Positions 7,075-10,641 of a DNA stretch of 10,641 nucleotides are shown one piece after another; within the stretch, counting starts at the first letter, position 1, and each line of letters begins with the position of its first letter. The DNA comes from Burkholderiales bacterium (GTDB lineage Bacteria; Pseudomonadota; Gammaproteobacteria; Burkholderiales; SG8-39): positions 1 through 10,641 of the forward strand of contig DAIDTN010000147.1 of the NCBI GenBank assembly GCA_027457185.1. The letters are read 5' to 3'. The notes beneath the pieces were generated by a model. That model was given only the letters and a program-made list of their open reading frames with translations, made no database searches and was not told the DNA's origin. The position numbers and the translations under genes were made by a program.

Positions 7075-7428
7075 TCAGTCGATGAGTTTGCGCAGCACGT
7101 GGCGGCGGTTGCGCGTGTATGGGCGCACCTCGCCCGGCCAGCGGCCCGAATCGACCGCCTTGGCCCAGGCTTCGCCGACGAGCACCTCGGCGCTTTCCAG
7201 CTCGTACACCGCCAGGTACTTCGGCTCGCTTTCCATGACGATTGCTTTCTTCTCGCCGCCGATGAACATGGTCAGCGGCTCCAGCTTGTAGCGCTTTGCG
7301 GACACGATGCCGGGCACCTTGAGTATCAGCGGAATGTGCTCGGTGTCGTAGACCTCGTTGAACAGGTCTTCCTTGTCGGGGTCGACGTCCATGCTGACGC
7401 TGAACAGATATTTCGCTTTGGCGGCCAT
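7075..7428 (-). CDS. Small dimeric alpha/beta-barrel-like protein (117 aa), hypothetical
   Basis: A 117-residue soluble protein whose opening pattern resembles the dimeric ferredoxin-like alpha/beta-barrel families (EthD/antibiotic-monooxygenase/DUF4286 type). There is a first strand YLFSVSMDVDP (7-17), a helix ending in NEVYDTEHIPLILKVPG (24-40), then the strand IVSAKRYKLEP (41-51) and a later strand YLAVYELES (71-79). The D-x-E-H-x-P-x-x-L-x-x-P-G pattern in the helix is typical of these folds, where the His/Glu region lines a small-molecule pocket. Members include monooxygenases, isomerases and stress proteins, so the reaction is not assigned. No signal peptide or membrane segment is seen. 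The ATG has no strong ribosome binding site (the only GGAG is about 15 bases away). It is convergent with the AtuA pair and divergent from the pilin gene. Confidence 0.75.
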   Translation of the reverse strand: MAAKAKYLFSVSMDVDPDKEDLFNEVYDTEHIPLILKVPGIVSAKRYKLEPLTMFIGGEKKAIVMESEPKYLAVYELESAEVLVGEAWAKAVDSGRWPGEVRPYTRNRRHVLRKLID

Positions 7429-7665
7429 GAAAGGGCAATGCTCCGAAGTGGGTTGACGTGGATACTGCTGCTGCGATGTGCTTGAATCTTGCGCGCGGTC
7501 ATCACGCTGGCCGGCGACCAGGTGCCTGATTGCAACATCCTGCTCTCCCGGTAAGGTCTGCTCGCGGTGGATTCTATCAAGTTTGATTGGCGCCCAAGCG
7601 CGCGTTTCCTTGCCGATCTGCCATCGGCTATGATGCGCTCACCGATGACGTTGCAAGGCTGACGA

Positions 7666-8157
7666 ATGGCGGCAGGTCGCAAGGGCTTTACCCTGATGGA
7701 AATGATGGTGGTCATCGCGATCATCGGCATTCTGGCGTTGATCGCGGCCCCCAGCTATCTCGACCAGATGATCAGAAAGCAAATCGTCGACGCGCTGCCG
7801 CTGGCGGACATCGCGAAGGCACCGGTAGCGGCCGCATGGACCATCGCGCACGCCTTTCCCCGCGACAACGCCGGCGCCGGATTGCCGGTGGCCGACAAGA
7901 TCGTGAACAATTACATCAGCGCCGTGTCCATCGAAGATGGCGCCATCGACATCACCTTCGGTAACAGCGCGAACTCTACGATCAAGAACAAGGTCCTGAG
8001 TATCCGCCCGGCGGTGGTGGACGATGCGCCCATTGTTCCGGTCGCCTGGGTCTGCGGCAATGCCGCGGGGCCCGGCAACATGACAATCAAGGGCGAGAAC
8101 AAGACCAACATCCCCGCGGCCTACCTGCCGCTCAATTGCCGCGCGCCCGGCAAATAG
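7666..8157 (+). CDS. Type IV prepilin (PilA/PilE-like)
   Basis: A 163-residue precursor of a type IV pilin-family subunit. It has a 7-residue positively charged leader (MAAGRKG) and the prepilin peptidase site between G7 and F8. The hydrophobic helix FTLMEMMVVIAIIGILALIA follows, with the conserved Glu at mature position 5. The mature N-terminal helix packs in the inner membrane and then in the pilus core. The C-terminal part has the expected disulfide pair, C130 in AWVCGN and C158 in LPLNC, a D-region typical of true pilins rather than most pseudopilins, though a minor pilin cannot be excluded. The start has AAGG seven bases upstream (7655-7658). The gene is alone: no pilB, pilC, pilD or other pil gene is in the window. 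The upstream 237 bp hold no other gene; a possible -10 TATGAT lies at 7629-7634 without a good -35, and no clear sigma54 site was seen. Confidence 0.9.
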   Translation: MAAGRKGFTLMEMMVVIAIIGILALIAAPSYLDQMIRKQIVDALPLADIAKAPVAAAWTIAHAFPRDNAGAGLPVADKIVNNYISAVSIEDGAIDITFGNSANSTIKNKVLSIRPAVVDDAPIVPVAWVCGNAAGPGNMTIKGENKTNIPAAYLPLNCRAPGK

Positions 8158-8211
8158 GAGTCGTAAGGAGTCGCGCCGAAACGATGCTGAAGACGCAGCG
8201 CAATCTCGATG

Positions 8212-8227
8212 GCGACGGATTCGTCGC
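8212..8227. other. Short hairpin downstream of the pilin gene
   Basis: GCGACG (8212-8217) and CGTCGC (8222-8227) form a perfect 6-bp stem around a GATT loop, about 55 bases after the pilin stop codon. It could help end or protect the pilin transcript but has no T tract. The 246-bp gap from 8158 to 8403 otherwise holds no supported gene. A 34-residue frame at 8184-8288 has a poorly spaced GGAG and no recognisable motif. Confidence 0.25.
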
Positions 8228-8323
8228 GGACCTGGCGCGGCGCAGCGCGATCCAATGCGAAAGCCGCGACCCGGCGCGTGCCGCGTGAAACCGAACATTC
8301 ACATGATCCAGGCACTGTAAGGG

Positions 8324-8335
8324 TATATTATTATT
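8324..8335 (+). promoter_or_regulatory. A+T-rich promoter-like element before the BON lipoprotein gene
   Basis: TATATTATTATT stands out in otherwise G+C-rich DNA about 70 bases before the start codon and offers several -10-like hexamers. No good -35 lies at 16-18 bp; the nearest, TTCACA (8298-8303), is 20 bp from the first hexamer. A perfect 8-bp palindrome TTGATCAA (8347-8354) and another, TCGATCGA (8371-8378), lie in the presumed leader and could be regulator sites. Confidence 0.28.
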
Positions 8336-8403
8336 GCCTAAACCTATTGATCAAAAGTACAGTTGAATCGTCGATCGAAACTCAACACAAGGAGGAGAGG
8401 AGC

Positions 8404-8856
8404 ATGAACCGGGACTACAGAAAACCGAGTTACCGAGTATTCTGCACTGCGGCTGTGCTGGCTTTGTCCCTTGCGGCATGCGGGAATAAGCCCCCGGCGA
8501 CCTCTGCCAAAGTAGAGGGCGCGGCCGAAACGGCTGCGCGCCAGGCGCAACAGGCGGCAGCTGCGGCGGCGCAGAAAAAAGCCGAGGAGCAAAAGGCGCA
8601 GGCCGACGCGGCGAAAAAAGCCGCCGACGAAAAGGCGGCTGCAGACAGCGCACTGGCCGGCAAGGTGAAGTCGGCGCTGGCCGCAGCGCCCGGCCTGAAG
8701 AAACTGGAATTGGACGTGCGGGCCTCCAACGGCGAGGTGACTTTGTTCGGGACTGCGGACACCAACGCGCAGCGCCACAAGGCGGAAAAGGCCGCCGCCG
8801 CCGTGCCGGGCGTGACATCGGTGAAGGACGCGCTGCAGCTAGGGCAGGGCTCGTAA
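8404..8856 (+). CDS. BON-domain lipoprotein with Ala/Lys-rich coiled-coil
   Basis: A 150-residue envelope lipoprotein. The N-terminal signal peptide has a basic start (MNRDYRKPSYR), a hydrophobic core and the lipobox LAAC, so C26 should be lipidated and become the first mature residue. Residues ~38-80 are a low-complexity Ala/Lys/Glu/Gln helix (AARQAQQAAAAAAQKKAEEQ and onward), probably a coiled coil or spacer. A single BON domain follows at about 82-146, with ASNGEVTLFGTAD (107-119) and VPGVTSVKDAL (134-144). BON domains, as in OsmY and DolP, bind phospholipid or support envelope integrity; this protein's job is inferred to be similar. The ATG at 8404 is chosen over upstream starts in the same frame because of a very strong AAGGAGG at 8389-8395, eight bases before it, and because it alone gives a proper signal peptide. 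The dehydrogenase gene follows 43 bp later and may be cotranscribed. Confidence 0.88.
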   Translation: MNRDYRKPSYRVFCTAAVLALSLAACGNKPPATSAKVEGAAETAARQAQQAAAAAAQKKAEEQKAQADAAKKAADEKAAADSALAGKVKSALAAAPGLKKLELDVRASNGEVTLFGTADTNAQRHKAEKAAAAVPGVTSVKDALQLGQGS

Positions 8857-8899
8857 CCGCGCTTGGCAATGAACCCGTGCCTGCGCAAGGGAGCAGGAA

Positions 8900-9784
8900 A
8901 TGGATAGACCGCGGCTAGGCTATGTGGGCATCGGACTGATGGGTCTGCCGATGACGCGCCGCCTGCTTGAGCGCGGCTACGCGGTCACGGTGTGCGATAT
9001 CGTCGCGGCACGCACCGAGGCGGCGCGCGCGGCAGGTGCGACGGTTGCGGCTACACCGGCGCAAGCGGTGCGCGGCGCCGATATCGTGCTGCTCAATCTG
9101 CCGACCCCCGACGCGGTCGCGCAGGCGGCGTTCGGCGAGCAGGGCGTCGCGTCGGCGCTGCGGCCGCCGCAACTCCTCGTCGATTTCTCCACGGTCAAGG
9201 TCGAGCAGGGACGCGCATTCGCCGCGAAGCTGCGCGAGCAGACCGGATGCGGCTGGGTCGACGCGCCGGTTTCCGGAGGACCGCCCGCCTGCGCTGCCGG
9301 CACGCTGACCGTGATGGCCGGCGGCGACGCGGCCGAGATCGAACGCGTGCGGCCGTTGATGGCGGACATCGCGGGCCTATTCACGCCCATGGGCGCGTCG
9401 GGCGCCGGCCTGGCCGCCAAGATGATCAATCAGCTGATCGTCGGCTGTTCCTTTGCGGTGCTCGCGGAAGCGGTGGTTCTCGCCGAAGCCGCGGGCATAG
9501 ACGCAGCGCGCATCCCCGAGTGCCTTGCCGGCGGCTACGCCGACAGCTCGATGTTGGAGAAGGTCTATCCGCGCATCGTAGCGCGCGATTTCGCCCCACA
9601 GGGCTACGCGCGGCAGCTGCTCAAGGATCTCGAAATGCTGAACGAGTTCGCCGGCGGGCTGAAGTCGCCCTTGCCGATGAGCGGTCAGGCCCTGTCGCTG
9701 TATCGAATGCTGGTCCACCTTGGCTACGCCGAGCTCGATACCGCCGCGGTATTCAAGCTGTACGAACGGGCAGGCTCGCCCTGA
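8900..9784 (+). CDS. NAD(P)-dependent beta-hydroxyacid dehydrogenase (3-hydroxyisobutyrate dehydrogenase/GarR family)
   Basis: A 294-residue oxidoreductase of the 3-hydroxyisobutyrate dehydrogenase / tartronate semialdehyde reductase family, normal length. The Rossmann signature is GIGLMG (10-15), near the N-terminus. The substrate-binding block is DAPVSGG (121-127), and the catalytic-lysine block is GLAAKMINQL (170-179), with K174 and N177 in the expected positions. It interconverts a beta-hydroxyacid and its semialdehyde using NAD or NADP; which substrate cannot be read from the sequence. The acidic D33 after the second strand (VTVCDIVAAR) hints at NAD rather than NADP, by inference. The ATG has GGGAG (8889-8893) six bases upstream. 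It lies between the lipoprotein and acyl-CoA synthetase genes. A role in valine or branched acyl-CoA breakdown would fit the neighbouring AtuA-type and acyl-CoA synthetase genes but is not proven. Confidence 0.88.
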   Translation: MDRPRLGYVGIGLMGLPMTRRLLERGYAVTVCDIVAARTEAARAAGATVAATPAQAVRGADIVLLNLPTPDAVAQAAFGEQGVASALRPPQLLVDFSTVKVEQGRAFAAKLREQTGCGWVDAPVSGGPPACAAGTLTVMAGGDAAEIERVRPLMADIAGLFTPMGASGAGLAAKMINQLIVGCSFAVLAEAVVLAEAAGIDAARIPECLAGGYADSSMLEKVYPRIVARDFAPQGYARQLLKDLEMLNEFAGGLKSPLPMSGQALSLYRMLVHLGYAELDTAAVFKLYERAGSP

Positions 9785-9824
9785 TCGCGTGGCGCGTTTG
9801 CTCATGCGGGCCCGCGGCAGCCGT

Positions 9825-9830
9825 TATAAT
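9825..9830 (+). promoter_or_regulatory. Perfect -10 hexamer before the acyl-CoA synthetase gene
   Basis: TATAAT matches the sigma70 -10 consensus exactly and lies 29 bases before the start codon, in the 75-bp gap after the dehydrogenase gene. No good -35 is seen at 16-18 bp, and the base pattern just upstream is not an extended -10. Transcription would start near 9837 and give a short leader holding the GAGGAG ribosome binding site, so the synthetase gene may have its own activator-dependent promoter. Confidence 0.42.
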
Positions 9831-9859
9831 CAGTGAAGAAAAAGCGAGGAGCAAAGGGT

Positions 9860-10641
9860 ATGGCGAGCATGAGTTATGTGCACGGGGCGTCGGTCGAACC
9901 TCTGATCGGCAGCAGCATAGGCGCGTATTTCGACGCCGTCTGCGCGCGCCACCCCGAGCGCGAAGCGCTGGTGGTGCGCCACCAGAACGCGCGCCTGAGC
10001 TATGCCGCCTTGCGCGCCGAGGTGGACCGCGTCGCCTGCGGACTGATCCGTCTCGGCCTGCAGCCGCGCGACCGCGTCGGCATCTGGTCGCAGAACAATC
10101 TGGAATGGGTGCTGACGCAATTCGCCACCGCCAAGGCCGGCCTGATCATGGTCAACATCAACCCGGCCTACCGCCGCACCGAGCTCGAATATGCGCTGAA
10201 CAAGGTCGGCTGCCGCGCGCTCATCCTGTCGCCGAGTTTCAAGGCCAGCAATTACATCGAAATCATCAACGATCTCGCGCCGGAATTGCAGCACAGCGCG
10301 CCCGGACGCCTGCGCAGCACGCGCCTGCCGCAGCTGGAGATGGTGATCCGGCTGGGCGAAGAGCGCAGCGCGGGCATGCTCAACTTCAGTTCCCTGCAAC
10401 AGCCACCCGGTGCCGCGGAGCTGGCGCATCTGCAGGCGCTCGTGGATCTGCTGCAATTCGACGACCCGATCAACGTCCAGTTCACCTCCGGCACTACCGG
10501 CGCGCCCAAGGGTGCAACCCTGTCGCACCACAACATACTCAACAACGGCTATTTCATCGGCGAGGCGATGCGCCTGACGCCCGAGGACCGGCTGTGCATA
10601 CCGGTGCCCCTGTATCACTGTTTCGGCATGGTGCTGGGTAA
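9860..10641 (+). CDS. AMP-binding acyl-CoA synthetase, N-terminal half (cut by window edge)
   Basis: The first 260 residues of an adenylate-forming enzyme; relatives are about 550 residues, so roughly half is missing beyond the right edge and no stop is reached. It activates a carboxylic acid, probably a medium- or long-chain fatty acid, to its CoA thioester via an acyl-AMP. The frame shows the family opening (PEREALVVR, 32-40; LSYAAL, 46-51), GIWSQNNLEWVLTQFATAKA (74-93) with VNINPAYR (98-105), and the ATP/AMP-binding P-loop TSGTTGAPKG (209-218). It ends in PLYHCFGMVLG (250-260), the start of the next core motif. The ATG at 9860 has GAGGAG (9846-9851) eight bases upstream; a second ATG three codons later is possible. 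No frameshift is seen. Chain-length preference cannot be judged from this half. Confidence 0.92.
   Translation, partial: MASMSYVHGASVEPLIGSSIGAYFDAVCARHPEREALVVRHQNARLSYAALRAEVDRVACGLIRLGLQPRDRVGIWSQNNLEWVLTQFATAKAGLIMVNINPAYRRTELEYALNKVGCRALILSPSFKASNYIEIINDLAPELQHSAPGRLRSTRLPQLEMVIRLGEERSAGMLNFSSLQQPPGAAELAHLQALVDLLQFDDPINVQFTSGTTGAPKGATLSHHNILNNGYFIGEAMRLTPEDRLCIPVPLYHCFGMVLG

Noticed and set aside
7576..7587. ATCAA-GT-TTGAT inverted repeat upstream of the pilin gene
   Set aside because: It resembles a regulator half-site pair, but the arms are only five bases and the spacing does not match a regulator site I can name with confidence, so it was not listed as a feature.
8156..8173. Tandem AGGAGTCG repeat at the pilin stop codon
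   Set aside because: Only two copies of eight bases with a 10-base period, most likely chance; neither copy is well placed as a ribosome binding site for a supported gene.
8184..8288. 34-residue frame after the pilin gene
   Set aside because: The GGAG upstream is 13 bases away, the product shows no motif, and the frame ends within the non-coding leader region of the next gene.
8992..10641. Plus-strand frame of 549 codons crossing the dehydrogenase and synthetase genes
   Set aside because: It is out of frame with both the dehydrogenase and the acyl-CoA synthetase, whose own frames show complete family motifs; its product is Arg-rich without motifs.

Overview
The window looks like a chromosomal segment of a high-GC Gram-negative proteobacterium, most likely a betaproteobacterium. 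This is judged from codon use (G/C-rich third positions), the betaproteobacterial flavour of the acyl-CoA synthetase and AtuA-type proteins, a type IV pilin and a lipobox lipoprotein. No rRNA, tRNA, CRISPR, transposase, phage or integrase gene could be seen. The left ~1 kb is visibly more A+T-rich and richer in CTAG than the rest. It carries only one credible gene, a 65-residue single-pass membrane protein on the minus strand.

Layout, left to right: gene-poor left flank (1-370); small membrane protein (minus, 371-568); ~460 bp without a convincing gene; a cholesterol-oxidase-like GMC flavoprotein with an unusual four-cysteine cluster (minus, 1032-2621); a 112-bp divergent intergenic region; glycogen phosphorylase glgP (plus, GTG start, 2734-5211); an AtuA/DUF1446 protein (5266-6636) and its small partner domain as a separate gene overlapping by one base (6636-7022); a hairpin between convergent genes; a small dimeric alpha/beta-barrel-like protein (minus, 7075-7428); an orphan type IV prepilin (7666-8157); a BON-domain lipoprotein (8404-8856); a beta-hydroxyacid dehydrogenase of the 3-hydroxyisobutyrate dehydrogenase family (8900-9784); and the first half of an acyl-CoA synthetase running off the right edge (9860 onward).

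A loose metabolic theme can be inferred. The AtuA pair (a family linked to acyclic terpene and branched acyl-CoA degradation), the hydroxyisobutyrate-type dehydrogenase, the fatty acyl-CoA synthetase and perhaps the GMC alcohol/sterol oxidase could all serve breakdown of branched or isoprenoid carbon. However, the genes lie on both strands, with a pilin, a lipoprotein and a glycogen enzyme between them, so this is not a clear single pathway operon. No clearly new multi-gene system was found. The points most worth a second look are the Cys cluster in the GMC enzyme, the split AtuA gene pair, the compositionally different left flank and the isolated pilin.
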